This document shows, one piece after another, positions 54,543 through 64,000 of a stretch of 64,000 nt of DNA; positions within the stretch are counted from its first letter, which is position 1, and every line of letters begins with the position of its first letter. Where the stretch lies: NCBI RefSeq assembly GCF_000020505.1, contig NC_011027.1, positions 2,030,001-2,094,000 on the forward strand, given 5' to 3'. This DNA comes from Chlorobaculum parvum NCIB 8327. GTDB taxonomy: Bacteria; Bacteroidota; Chlorobiia; Chlorobiales; Chlorobiaceae. A program made the translations under genes and the position numbers. The notes under the pieces are model-generated. The model worked only from the letters and a program-made list of their open reading frames with translations, did not search any database and was not told the DNA's origin.

Positions 54543-56623
54543 ACCGGATCGACCCACTTGCCGTTCTGGCGAATCAGCTCGATCAGCCGCTCAAGAGCCA
54601 CGTCCTCGGGCAGATTCTCCTCGACGCACTCCTTACCTACATAAAGGCTGATGCGCCCCTTGCCGGAACCGACATAGCCGAAATCGGCATCGGCCATTTC
54701 GCCGGGACCATTGACGATGCAACCCATGATGCCGATTTTGAGCCCTTTGAGGTGCGAAACCCGCTGCTTGATGAGCGCCGTGGTCTTTTCAAGCTCGAAA
54801 TAGGTTCGACCGCATCCCGGGCATGAAATGAACTCGGTCTTGGACATCCTGATCCTGGCGGCCTGCAGAATGTTGAAGCCGAGCGCAACCTCATCGGTGA
54901 CGGAGAGCTTGGTGTCAAGCGCCAGAATGTCGCCAATGCCGTCGCAGAACAGCGTGCCGGTCTGGATGGCGCTTTCGATCATCACACCGGAGCGCTCCCC
55001 TTCGCGGCGGCGGTAGCGCACCACAAGCGGATAATCGATCTCCGCCTTTTTCAGTTCAAGCGCCAGCTTGCGGACAGCGAAAAGCGGCTCGCGAGAGAGA
55101 ATAGAGAGCATCACCCGCTGCATCCCTTTGGCTTTCAGCTTGGAAGCAAGACGCACCAGTACCTCGGCGGGCACGTTCTCCGACGCATTTTCATGAATGA
55201 AGCAGAACTCGATGGCAGCCTCGTTGTCATGCAGCGAATCGATGAAGCCGGTCGAGAGCGCCTCACCCTCGACAATATCGAGCCGCACCCGCCCGCAGAG
55301 CGGCAGCAGACTTTCGACCAGGGCTGTATCGGCAGTGGAAACGACAACCTTTTGACGCAACTCACCAAGTGAATCGAGCACCCTTTCGAGCGGCGGCACA
55401 TCCTCAATGCTGCCGATAGCGATACCGACATATTCGGAGCGAATCGCATCGTCCGGCTTGTCCGGAGCAAGACGGTCGAGAATCTCCTGCGTCAGCGCAT
55501 CCGGATCAGAAACCGGTGTTTTGGCCATCGTCTCCACACCGGGCAAGGCGTCGGCGCCGACAGGATTGCCCGCGCCATCGATGCTGCAGGACGGGCGCCG
55601 CGAATAGCCGAACGGCTCGAACGGCAGAAGCTCGTGGCCCTGCTTGCGCATTTCATGCTCGACCACATGCTTCACCGAAAGATGCCCCTGGTCACCCTTG
55701 ACCAGCAGGCGATCGTTATATTTCTTCACGATCGCGAAACCGACCGGGACTTCGTTGACCGGGTCCTCGGTGAGCGAGACGCGAATGGTGTCGCCAAGAC
55801 CATCCTCAAGCAACGAACCGATACCCATCGCCGACTTGATTCGCCCCTCGTCGCCATCCCCCGCCTCGGTCACGCCGAGATGCAGCGGATAGGCGTAACG
55901 CAGCTCCGCATCCGCGCGAGCGACGAGCAAACGGTAGGCCTGAATCATCACCCTGACGTTCGAAGACTTCATCGAAAAGAGAATATCATAATACCCCTCG
56001 TCCTCGCTGATGCGCGCAAATTCAAGTGCAGCTTCCACCATACCTTCCGGCGAGTTGCCCAGACGACTCACGATCCGGTCGGAGAGGGAACCGTGGTTGG
56101 TGCCGATGCGCATCGACACGCCAAGCGACATCGCCTTTTTGACCAGCGGCGTGAACTCCTCGCGCACCTTGTCGAGCTCGGCCTGATACTGCTCGTCGGT
56201 GTAATCCTCGCTCGAAAACTTCGCACCGGTAGCGTAATTGCCCGGATTGATGCGAATATTCTCAACAAACTCCACCGCTTTCATGGCTGCCTTGACCGAA
56301 AAATGAATGTCGGCCACCAGTGGCGTATCGATACCGTCGCGCCTGAGCTGATCGCGGATGTTGCGAAGATTTTCGGCATCGCGCTCGGTCGGCACCGTCA
56401 GGCGGATGATTTCGCACCCCGCCTCGTACAGACGCCGGCATTGCTCGACCGTAGCCGCAGTGTCCATCGTGTGCGTGTTGGTCATCGACTCCACCCTGAT
56501 CGGCTGGTGGCCACCAAGAGTGATGCGGCCGAACGGGACCTCTCTGGTAAAGCGGCGGCGATAGCTGTACACCGGCACGGGATAGACGACGGACTGGGCT
56601 CCGGCAAGCGTTTCTTCAGTCAT
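54539..56623 (-). CDS. ispG: 4-hydroxy-3-methylbut-2-en-1-yl diphosphate synthase (long form)
   Basis: A 694-residue IspG (GcpE) of the non-mevalonate isoprenoid pathway, nearly twice the length of the short bacterial form. The N-terminal TIM-barrel part (IRVESMTNTHTMDT, LVADIHFS, RINPGNYATG) is followed by a large inserted domain and the C-terminal iron-sulfur part with CPGCGR and GCIVNGPGE cysteines. The long form with an inserted domain is known from Bacteroidetes/Chlorobi, Chlamydiae and plants. The pathway feeds the carotenoids, chlorophyll tails and quinones of this phototroph. Confidence 0.95.
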   Translation of the reverse strand: MTEETLAGAQSVVYPVPVYSYRRRFTREVPFGRITLGGHQPIRVESMTNTHTMDTAATVEQCRRLYEAGCEIIRLTVPTERDAENLRNIRDQLRRDGIDTPLVADIHFSVKAAMKAVEFVENIRINPGNYATGAKFSSEDYTDEQYQAELDKVREEFTPLVKKAMSLGVSMRIGTNHGSLSDRIVSRLGNSPEGMVEAALEFARISEDEGYYDILFSMKSSNVRVMIQAYRLLVARADAELRYAYPLHLGVTEAGDGDEGRIKSAMGIGSLLEDGLGDTIRVSLTEDPVNEVPVGFAIVKKYNDRLLVKGDQGHLSVKHVVEHEMRKQGHELLPFEPFGYSRRPSCSIDGAGNPVGADALPGVETMAKTPVSDPDALTQEILDRLAPDKPDDAIRSEYVGIAIGSIEDVPPLERVLDSLGELRQKVVVSTADTALVESLLPLCGRVRLDIVEGEALSTGFIDSLHDNEAAIEFCFIHENASENVPAEVLVRLASKLKAKGMQRVMLSILSREPLFAVRKLALELKKAEIDYPLVVRYRRREGERSGVMIESAIQTGTLFCDGIGDILALDTKLSVTDEVALGFNILQAARIRMSKTEFISCPGCGRTYFELEKTTALIKQRVSHLKGLKIGIMGCIVNGPGEMADADFGYVGSGKGRISLYVGKECVEENLPEDVALERLIELIRQNGKWVDPV

Positions 56624-56681
56624 GAAAACGTGGCGTTGAAATTGAAAAGAATTGTCATGGAAGGTATGGATTGGGCAGCAT

Positions 56682-56706
56682 AAAAAAAAAGCCGGCGAAC
56701 CGGCTT
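56682..56706 (-). terminator. Terminator of the FtsB-like gene
   Basis: AAGCCGG (56689-56695) and CCGGCTT (56700-56706) with a 4-nt loop, followed on the minus strand by a long T-run. It separates the FtsB-like gene from ispG. Confidence 0.88.
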
Positions 56707-56760
56707 AAAAACTATGGAACGGAGTCGTAACGAGGTTCAACAGCGTGCAGCGAAACCTCA

Positions 56761-57081
56761 TCATTCATCCTTGATGGTGAACACGGTCTCGTCGTCTTTG
56801 TGAAAATTGTAGCGCTCTCGTGCCACCTTTTCAACACTGTCCGGACTGTAGGCGTGTTTGATAACGGCCTGCTGTTCGACGATCTTCTGCTCTTCTTCGG
56901 CAAGACGCTTTTCGAGTTGCCGGTTTTCCACCTCCATGCTGATTCGCTTGATCAAACCATAATCACCGAAAATAAACGACAGAGCGAGCAGGCCCAAGGC
57001 CAGTCCGATCAGGAATTTTTTCGGATTTGAAAAGATCCAGTCCCGGATCTCCAAGAAATGGTTCATCATGGTTCGAAACAA
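56761..57081 (-). CDS. FtsB/DivIC-like septum formation protein
   Basis: The 106-residue protein has a short cytoplasmic N-terminus, one membrane helix (about 22-41, FLIGLALGLLALSFIFG), and a coiled-coil rich in Glu/Lys (50-72), then VEKVARERYNFHKDDETVF near the end. That is the DivIC/FtsB pattern of the divisome. It lies between eno and ispG. Initiation at codons 5 or 6 (ATG ATG) is also possible. Confidence 0.85.
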   Translation of the reverse strand: MFRTMMNHFLEIRDWIFSNPKKFLIGLALGLLALSFIFGDYGLIKRISMEVENRQLEKRLAEEEQKIVEQQAVIKHAYSPDSVEKVARERYNFHKDDETVFTIKDE

Positions 57082-57092
57082 TTGCCTTGGAG

Positions 57093-57125
57093 AAAAGGCA
57101 TATCGTTCATCCAGATATGCCTTTT
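57093..57125 (-). terminator. Terminator of eno
   Basis: AAAAGGCATAT (57093-57103) and ATATGCCTTTT (57115-57125) form an 11-bp perfect stem with an 11-nt loop, ending in a short T-run on the minus strand. Confidence 0.75.
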
Positions 57126-57164
57126 ACTGCAAAGGTTGGGCGGATAGAAAATCTCCGCTGAGGC

Positions 57165-58562
<1,398 letters not shown>

Positions 58563-58735
58563 TTATCGCCCTCAAGGTCGCATTAATGGTGACAATAACA
58601 GCGGATACAATATTTTTTTGATTAAGTTTTTGTTAAGTGCCGCAGGCTGAATTCCCTGCAAAGACCGTCGTGAAGCAGTAATCTCCGGCCACAGCGGACC
58701 GCTCCGTTCAACCAAACCAATAAAGGAGTACTGAC

Positions 58736-60814
58736 ATGCAAGCTGTTCCAACCGACCAATTGAGGAACATTGTCGTTACCGGCCATTCCGGAACCGGAAA
58801 AACCATGCTGTGCGAATCGCTTGCCCTGAGCATGGGGATAATCAACCGGCTCGGCAGCATTGAAGAAGGGACGACCCTGTCAGATTATGCATCCGATGAA
58901 ATCGAAAGAAAACACAGCCTGAACACCAGCCTCATTCACGGAAACTGGAAAGACAAGAAGATCAATATCATCGACACTCCCGGCCTGCTCGACTTTCACG
59001 GGGACGTCAAATCGGCTATGCGCGTGGCCGATACGGTGCTGATCACAGTCAACGCAGCCACGGGCGTTGAGGTAGGCACCGACACCGTCTGGGACTATAC
59101 GCAGGAGTACTACAAACCGACCGTGTTCGTGCTGACCAAGCTCGATGCCGATCGGGCTGACTTCGACACAACCCTCGAAGCTCTGCGCGACCATTTCGGC
59201 CATCTGGTCACGCCGATCCAGTTCCCAGTAGAAGAAGGCCAGAATCACCACATTCTGATTGACGTGCTGCTGATGAAGCAGCTTGAATTCAATCCCGACA
59301 AGCCGGGCAGCATGGAAATTTCCGAGATTCCCGACCTCTACCGGAAAAAGGCCGAGGAGCTTCACCAGCAACTGGTCGAGGCAGTCGCCGAAACCGACGA
59401 GGAGCTCATGAACCGCTTTTTCGACGTCGGCACCCTGGCTGAAGACGAGCTCCGGGCTGGCATCAAATCGGCGCTCGTGACGCGAACCTTCTTCCCGGTT
59501 TTCTGTACCTCCCCGCTTCATCTGATCGGTTCGGAGCGCCTGCTCAACGCCATCGTTAACCTCTGCCCTTCGCCGATCGAGCGCGGCCCGGAACACGCCT
59601 ACTGTTCGGTGATGAACGACGAAAAGCTGCTCGATCCCGACCCGGAAGGCCCGACGGTCGCATTCATCTTCAAGACCATGTCGGAACCGAGAGTTGGCGA
59701 AATCTCCTATGTACGCGTCTATTCCGGCCACATTGAAACCGGACATGAACTGATCGACGCCCAGACCGGGCAGCTCGAAAAGCTCGGACAGGTCTATACC
59801 ATGCTTGGACAGAAAAAAATCCCGGTCGACAAGCTCCTTGCCGGCGACATCGGCATGGTGGTCAAGCTCAAAAACTCCCACACCAACGACACGTTGGCCG
59901 ACAAAGGAGTCGATTGCCGCATCAGCCCGATCATCTTCCCCGAACCGGTGCTTTCCACAGCTATCGTTCCGACCACCCAGGGTGATGAGGAAAAGATTTC
60001 ATCCGGTCTGCACCACCTCCACGAAGAGGATCCGAGCTTTACCATCGAGCACGATACGGAGTTCAACCAGACCATTCTGAAAACCCTCGGAGAAACCCAT
60101 CTCGACATCATCATCAGCCGTCTGTTCAACAAGTTCAACGTAAAAGTCGAGACCGCCCCCATCCGCATTCCCTATCGCGAAACCATCAGAATCAGCGCCT
60201 CGGCGCAGGGCAAATTCAAAAAGCAGTCGGGTGGCCGTGGCCAGTATGGTGATGTGTGGATCAGGATCGAGCCTACGGAACGAGACTCTGGATTCGAGTT
60301 CGCCAGCGAAGTGGTTGGCGGCGTAGTGCCAACCCGCTATTTACCGGCTGTCGAAAAGGGAATACGCGAAACGATCACTCATGGACTCCTTGCCGGCTAT
60401 CCACTGGTCGATCTCAAGGCCGTAGCCTACGATGGTTCGCACCATCCGGTTGACAGCTCGGAGAACGCTTTTAAAATCGCGGCAAGCATGGGCTTCAAAG
60501 CCGCCTTTGACAAAGCAAAACCACTGATTCTCGAACCGCTCTGTTCACTCACCGTTCAGACACCTGACCAGTATACCGGTGAAATCGTCGGGGAAATCTC
60601 AAGCAAGCGAGGCCGTATTCTCGGCATGGATACCGACTCACGATTCCAGATCATCAAGGCGATGATTCCGCAAGCCTCGCTCTCGGATTTCCATCATGCG
60701 CTGACCAGGCTGACCCATAGCCGAGCCCGATACAGCTACACGTTCAGCCATTACGAAGAGGCTCCATCCGATGTAGCAAGCAAGCTCATTGCGGAGAAAA
60801 ACAACGAAAGCTAA
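58736..60814 (+). CDS. Elongation factor G-like GTPase (second EF-G paralogue type)
   Basis: The 692-residue translation-type GTPase has a P-loop GHSGTGKT at 16-23, DTPGLLDF for G3 and TKLD for G4, where NKxD is usual in EF-G. Later domains follow EF-G layout, including GGRGQYGDVW and the C-terminal GRILGMD segment. Divergence in G1, G4 and the switch region suggests an EF-G2-type paralogue rather than the main translocase; ribosome recycling or an unknown role are possible. AAGGAG precedes the start. It ends at a very strong inverted repeat. Confidence 0.9.
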   Translation: MQAVPTDQLRNIVVTGHSGTGKTMLCESLALSMGIINRLGSIEEGTTLSDYASDEIERKHSLNTSLIHGNWKDKKINIIDTPGLLDFHGDVKSAMRVADTVLITVNAATGVEVGTDTVWDYTQEYYKPTVFVLTKLDADRADFDTTLEALRDHFGHLVTPIQFPVEEGQNHHILIDVLLMKQLEFNPDKPGSMEISEIPDLYRKKAEELHQQLVEAVAETDEELMNRFFDVGTLAEDELRAGIKSALVTRTFFPVFCTSPLHLIGSERLLNAIVNLCPSPIERGPEHAYCSVMNDEKLLDPDPEGPTVAFIFKTMSEPRVGEISYVRVYSGHIETGHELIDAQTGQLEKLGQVYTMLGQKKIPVDKLLAGDIGMVVKLKNSHTNDTLADKGVDCRISPIIFPEPVLSTAIVPTTQGDEEKISSGLHHLHEEDPSFTIEHDTEFNQTILKTLGETHLDIIISRLFNKFNVKVETAPIRIPYRETIRISASAQGKFKKQSGGRGQYGDVWIRIEPTERDSGFEFASEVVGGVVPTRYLPAVEKGIRETITHGLLAGYPLVDLKAVAYDGSHHPVDSSENAFKIAASMGFKAAFDKAKPLILEPLCSLTVQTPDQYTGEIVGEISSKRGRILGMDTDSRFQIIKAMIPQASLSDFHHALTRLTHSRARYSYTFSHYEEAPSDVASKLIAEKNNES

Positions 60815-60853
60815 AGGCTTTCTTCTCAAGCGAGTAGACTTAATCAAACTTGT

Positions 60854-60902
60854 CAAAACAAAAGCGGCTGTACAATCATCGAGTACAGCCGCTTTTGTTT
60901 TG
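60854..60902 (+). terminator. Terminator of EF-G-like gene (20-bp perfect inverted repeat)
   Basis: The arms at 60854-60873 and 60883-60902 are perfectly complementary over 20 bp with a 9-nt loop, ending in T-rich sequence. It probably ends both this gene and, in reverse, the convergent glycosyltransferase gene. Confidence 0.88.
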
Positions 60903-60981
60903 TTCTGATATAGCTTAAACGTCTGGCGATCAGATCAGGTTAATTTTAAGGCTCACAGTCCCGCATTCTAAATCCCGAGCC

Positions 60982-61749
60982 CTATAACCGCCCGACAATT
61001 GAAAGTAGCTTAAGCCACCAGACCATCCAGACTGCCTCCACGATATTTTTTCTGGTCATTTTCGATTTTCCAACCGTCCGATCGACAAAGACAATCGGCA
61101 CCTCACGAATGGCTAACCCTTGCCTCCAGACCCGAAAGTCAATCTCGATCTGAAACGAGTACCCCTGCGAATGAACTCGATCCAGGGCAATGGCTTGAAG
61201 GGCTTTTCGGCTCAGGCATTTGAAACCGCTTGTTGGATCTGAAACCGGCATTCCGGTAATCCAGCGGGTGTAAATGCTGGCTGTTTTGGACAGGATAAGC
61301 CGCGAAAGGGGCCAGTTGATCACATTGACCGTGTTGTTCAGGTAACGCGATCCGATCACCAGATCAGCATTCTGTGCCTCCTTGAGCAAAGAGGTGATCG
61401 CAGCAGGATCGTGTGAAAAATCGGCGTCCATCTCGATGATCCGCTCATAGCCATGCTCAAGGGCATAACGGAAACCTGCAAGATAAGCCGTTCCAAGCCC
61501 AAGCTTTCCCGGCCTTTGTATAAGGTGGACTCGCGATTCGTTCTCGATGATCGATTCGATGATCGATGCCGTGCCATCAGGAGAGTTGTCATCAATCACA
61601 AGAATCTCAAGAGCTTGAGAATAGGAGCGGAGAATCGCCCCGATAAGGGGCTTGATATTCTCGGCCTCGTTGTAGGTTGGAATGATAACCAATGTCTTTC
61701 CGGTAAGCCCAGAAATATCGACAGGATTCTGAATCGGCTGCTCTAACAC
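60982..61749 (-). CDS. GT2 glycosyltransferase (polyprenol-phosphate mannosyltransferase-like)
   Basis: The 255-residue protein is a soluble GT-A family 2 enzyme like dolichol-phosphate mannose synthase. Motifs are IPTYNEAENI near residue 23, IDDNSPDGT, EMDADFSHDP (DxD-type) and RYLNNT near the end of the core, with a C-terminal SKM and basic stretch. It makes polyprenyl-phosphate sugar for cell-surface glycans; the sugar and lipid are not known. It lies downstream of pscB but behind a terminator, so is transcribed separately. Confidence 0.9.
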   Translation of the reverse strand: MLEQPIQNPVDISGLTGKTLVIIPTYNEAENIKPLIGAILRSYSQALEILVIDDNSPDGTASIIESIIENESRVHLIQRPGKLGLGTAYLAGFRYALEHGYERIIEMDADFSHDPAAITSLLKEAQNADLVIGSRYLNNTVNVINWPLSRLILSKTASIYTRWITGMPVSDPTSGFKCLSRKALQAIALDRVHSQGYSFQIEIDFRVWRQGLAIREVPIVFVDRTVGKSKMTRKNIVEAVWMVWWLKLLSIVGRL

Positions 61750-61792
61750 GCTTGTAAATTTTGTCGGAATGCGCCAGGCTTTTTACCAATAA

Positions 61793-61826
61793 AAAAAGCA
61801 TTGCTTCGTAAAAAGCAATGCTTTTT
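61793..61826 (-). terminator. Terminator of pscAB operon
   Basis: AAAAAGCATTGCTT (61793-61806) and AAGCAATGCTTTTT (61813-61826) pair over 14 bp with a 6-nt loop. A T-run follows on the minus strand after pscB. Confidence 0.93.
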
Positions 61827-61858
61827 CAAGTCCGTCAATACGGTATAGGGTTCTTGAT

Positions 61859-62545
61859 TTACCTGACCTCGCGATGGAAGCGATGCAGGAAGCGCAAATC
61901 AAAATCAAGCCTTTCCGGCGGCGTGTAGCTGAAGTCGAGCACTTCGCCATCAGGAAGCTGTTCGATCAAGGCACCTGAAGGACACTCGTCACCAGAGAAA
62001 CATGCCGAACATGAAATACATGCATCCTGATCGATGTAGCAGCGGAAGCCGCCTTCCTGAACGTCGCCATAGAACTTGTAACCAATAGCGTTGATCTTCG
62101 GCGGGCATTTGTCCAGACACAGTCCGCAGCCGACGCAGAGGTTCTCGATAATAAAATAGTGCTTCTTCGGACGCGGCGGAGCTTTCTTAACCGGTGCAGC
62201 AGCTTTGGGTGCGGCCTTTGCCACTGGCTTGGCTGCTGGAGCGCCCTCTTTCGCAACAGGAGCACCTTTAGCTGCCGGAGCACCCTTGGCCGCAGGCTTG
62301 GCTGCCGGTTTCGGAGGCGGCGCTGCCTTTGGTTTGACATACGGAAGCGCAGACTCCTGGCGAACACCGGAACGGCCGAGCGTAACATCAAGCGGAGACA
62401 GCCTTGCCTTGCCAGACTGCTTGGCGGCAGGCGCTTTAGCCTTCGGCGCAGCCGGACCTTTGGGTGCGGCAGGCGCGCCGCCTTTCGGAGCCGCTTTTGC
62501 TCCCGGAGCAGGTGCCTGGTTTTTGTTTTCAACAGGTTCGGCCAT
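61859..62545 (-). CDS. pscB: Photosynthetic reaction centre P840 iron-sulfur protein
   Basis: The 228-residue PscB carries the FA/FB [4Fe-4S] clusters that accept electrons from PscA and reduce ferredoxin. The cysteines are C137, C140, C143, C147 (CVGCGLCLDKC) and C176, C179, C182, C188 (CISCSACFSGDEC). The last spacing is five residues instead of three. The first about 125 residues form an Ala/Pro/Lys-rich tail with no aromatic core, unlike PsaC. It is cotranscribed with pscA, 90 bp upstream. Confidence 0.97.
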   Translation of the reverse strand: MAEPVENKNQAPAPGAKAAPKGGAPAAPKGPAAPKAKAPAAKQSGKARLSPLDVTLGRSGVRQESALPYVKPKAAPPPKPAAKPAAKGAPAAKGAPVAKEGAPAAKPVAKAAPKAAAPVKKAPPRPKKHYFIIENLCVGCGLCLDKCPPKINAIGYKFYGDVQEGGFRCYIDQDACISCSACFSGDECPSGALIEQLPDGEVLDFSYTPPERLDFDLRFLHRFHREVR

Positions 62546-62601
62546 ACAAACCCCCCTCTCTAAAATTGTTTTGCGTTGTAAACGTTATGACTCAAGATGG
62601 T

Positions 62602-62624
62602 CGAAGGGGCAAAAAGCCCCTTCG
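62602..62624 (-). promoter_or_regulatory. Stem-loop between pscA and pscB
   Basis: CGAAGGGGC (62602-62610) and GCCCCTTCG (62616-62624) form a perfect 9-bp stem with a 5-nt loop. There is no T-run on the minus strand, so it is more likely an mRNA processing or stability element than a terminator. Confidence 0.7.
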
Positions 62625-62635
62625 TACCTTAACTG

Positions 62636-64000
62636 TTACGCAATCAGTTTCATCAGCGTATCAACCAACTGGGCAAGCATCTGCTGTCCCGATACTGCTG
62701 CGTGGCTGACGGGAGGCGGCAGCGGAGAATCGGTCTGATAGAAGCCGTTGGCGATGAAGAGGAACACCAGCATGAAGGTACCGCCGAAGTACAGGAAAGT
62801 ACCAGCAAGCTTGGAGTCCGAAATGGTCAGCACCGGGAAGCGGAACTGGACGTCCCTGTTGAGGAACTTCTTGCCCAGCCAGCGGATGGTGCGGGTCTGA
62901 ATATCAGCACCTTCAAGACGCGAACCGCGATCCTCGAACCAGACAGCAAAGCTGATGAACCACACCAGGTGACCAATCATGAGAATGGTCGAGAGGTGCG
63001 AGCTGGAGAAGATCGTCACGGTCTCAGTCCAGAAGTAGTAGAAGATACCCGAGGTATAGTGATGATGCAGTCCTGCAATCGCATCCCAAGCCTTCGCATC
63101 TGCAGCAGGCACGCCGTACATCATCGATGCAATCCAAGCACCATCGATATACCAGCAAACTGCGGACAGACCTTTGATACCCCAGAGCATGGCGAACCAG
63201 AGCTGGTCCTGAATGGAGACACCGCAGGTACCGCCATAGACCGGACCAAGGCACGGGAAAGAGTAAGAGTTCTTCTTCAGACCCAGGTCATCCCACAGAG
63301 GAGAGGTATGAGCGAAGAAGGCGATACGAACAAGAGCGATCAGCGAGAAAAGCGAACCGGCCGTGATAACGTGGGCCATGACCCAGTCGTTGATGCTCGG
63401 GTCAGCGAACATCCACTGGAAGATCGGCAGCGGTTTGAGCCAGTAGAACGACATCATGATGTTGGTGCCGAAGATGTTCAGCTCGCAGATCGTGTTCCAG
63501 ACGATGACGGCATACACCGAAAGCATGGTCGAGAAGCAGAGAGCCATAACGGTACCGAGGATTTTGACCTGAACTTCCTGGTCGCGGCCCTTGGTGATCC
63601 AGATCGACTTGATCTGGTTGTAAATACCGTTGAGCTGGATCTTGAGGAGATACTGGCCACCATGATACACACCGGCAAACACATAAAGCACACCACAGAT
63701 GATGTGGTTGAAGGTAATGAGGTTTGTCACCACCCTTGCCATGCCGAACGAAGCGCCGTTCCTGGGAAGAATAGCGTACGGTGCGAACTCGGCAAACTCC
63801 TTGGAGCCGGAGATGATCTTGCCGCCCTGCTCAACGAAGTCGAAGCTGACGCGGTTGAACGGCTCACCATAGATATAGAACACCAGATTGTCGAGCTCTT
63901 TGTAGTAAGCATGGAACGACGGCTGCTGGAAGGCGACAAAGGCAATCACGCCAAGCGCGATGTTGATGTAGCCAATAGCGGTCAGGTGAACCGAGAACGC
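62636..64000 (-). CDS. pscA: Photosynthetic reaction centre P840 core protein (3' part)
   Basis: The C-terminal 454 residues of PscA; the frame runs open past the right edge, where the first two-fifths of the protein should lie. PscA is the homodimeric membrane core binding P840 and FX. The FX loop FPCLGPVYGGTC is visible (two cysteines eight residues apart). Many histidines in hydrophobic helices fit bacteriochlorophyll binding. pscB follows, separated by a hairpin. A GTG at 63947-63949 is internal, not a start. Confidence 0.97.
   Translation of the reverse strand, partial: AFSVHLTAIGYINIALGVIAFVAFQQPSFHAYYKELDNLVFYIYGEPFNRVSFDFVEQGGKIISGSKEFAEFAPYAILPRNGASFGMARVVTNLITFNHIICGVLYVFAGVYHGGQYLLKIQLNGIYNQIKSIWITKGRDQEVQVKILGTVMALCFSTMLSVYAVIVWNTICELNIFGTNIMMSFYWLKPLPIFQWMFADPSINDWVMAHVITAGSLFSLIALVRIAFFAHTSPLWDDLGLKKNSYSFPCLGPVYGGTCGVSIQDQLWFAMLWGIKGLSAVCWYIDGAWIASMMYGVPAADAKAWDAIAGLHHHYTSGIFYYFWTETVTIFSSSHLSTILMIGHLVWFISFAVWFEDRGSRLEGADIQTRTIRWLGKKFLNRDVQFRFPVLTISDSKLAGTFLYFGGTFMLVFLFIANGFYQTDSPLPPPVSHAAVSGQQMLAQLVDTLMKLIA

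Overview
The window comes from a green sulfur bacterium (Chlorobi), most likely a Chlorobaculum/Chlorobium species. The right edge carries pscB and the 3' part of pscA, the type I reaction-centre genes of that phylum. korA-korB, the 2-oxoglutarate:ferredoxin oxidoreductase of the reductive TCA cycle, lies in the middle. The coding sequence is GC-rich, most of the window is housekeeping DNA, and I saw no insertion sequence, prophage or CRISPR array. The species assignment is inference.

Layout. 1-4.3 kb: clpC with its terminator, one unknown protein and a small Rossmann-fold epimerase-like gene. 4.5-9.8 kb: the most unusual part, a four-gene peptide-modification (RiPP) cluster. It holds a 73-residue precursor with three exact SMHCDTW repeats spaced 19 residues apart, a radical SAM/SPASM enzyme, a YcaO enzyme, and a cobalamin-type radical SAM enzyme whose C-terminus looks like a fused PqqD/RRE peptide-recognition domain. 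9.8-20.9 kb: mixed accessory and metabolic genes, namely a monohaem cytochrome c, a metallo-beta-lactamase-fold protein, a CWC protein, glycerol kinase, an ABC-2 exporter pair, a radical SAM/DUF4130 pair linked to DNA repair, a carotenoid-type FAD enzyme, a GyrI-like protein, tRNA-Pro, DedA and an alpha/beta hydrolase. 20.9-33.4 kb: a bifunctional PBP, guaA, a large helicase-nuclease fusion, serB, two tandem ferredoxins, alaS and a small Cys-containing protein.

33.5-41 kb: central carbon and lipid metabolism (korAB, accA, accBC) with hup and efp. 41-53.6 kb (minus strand): the conserved tRNA-secE-nusG-rplKAJL-rpoBC block, read from four tRNA genes down to rpoC. 53.7-58.5 kb (minus strand): an SDR, a long-form ispG translationally coupled to it, an FtsB/DivIC-like protein and enolase. 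58.7-64 kb: a second EF-G-like GTPase, a dolichol-phosphate-mannose-synthase-like glycosyltransferase, and pscB and pscA.

How the parts fit. KorAB fixes CO2 using reduced ferredoxin. That reductant ultimately comes from the P840 reaction centre (PscA core, PscB carrying the FA/FB clusters), and the AccABC parts draw acetyl-CoA into lipids. The best candidate for an undescribed system is the RiPP cluster at 4.5-9.8 kb. It has a multi-core precursor and three maturases of different chemistry, but no recognisable protease or exporter beside them.
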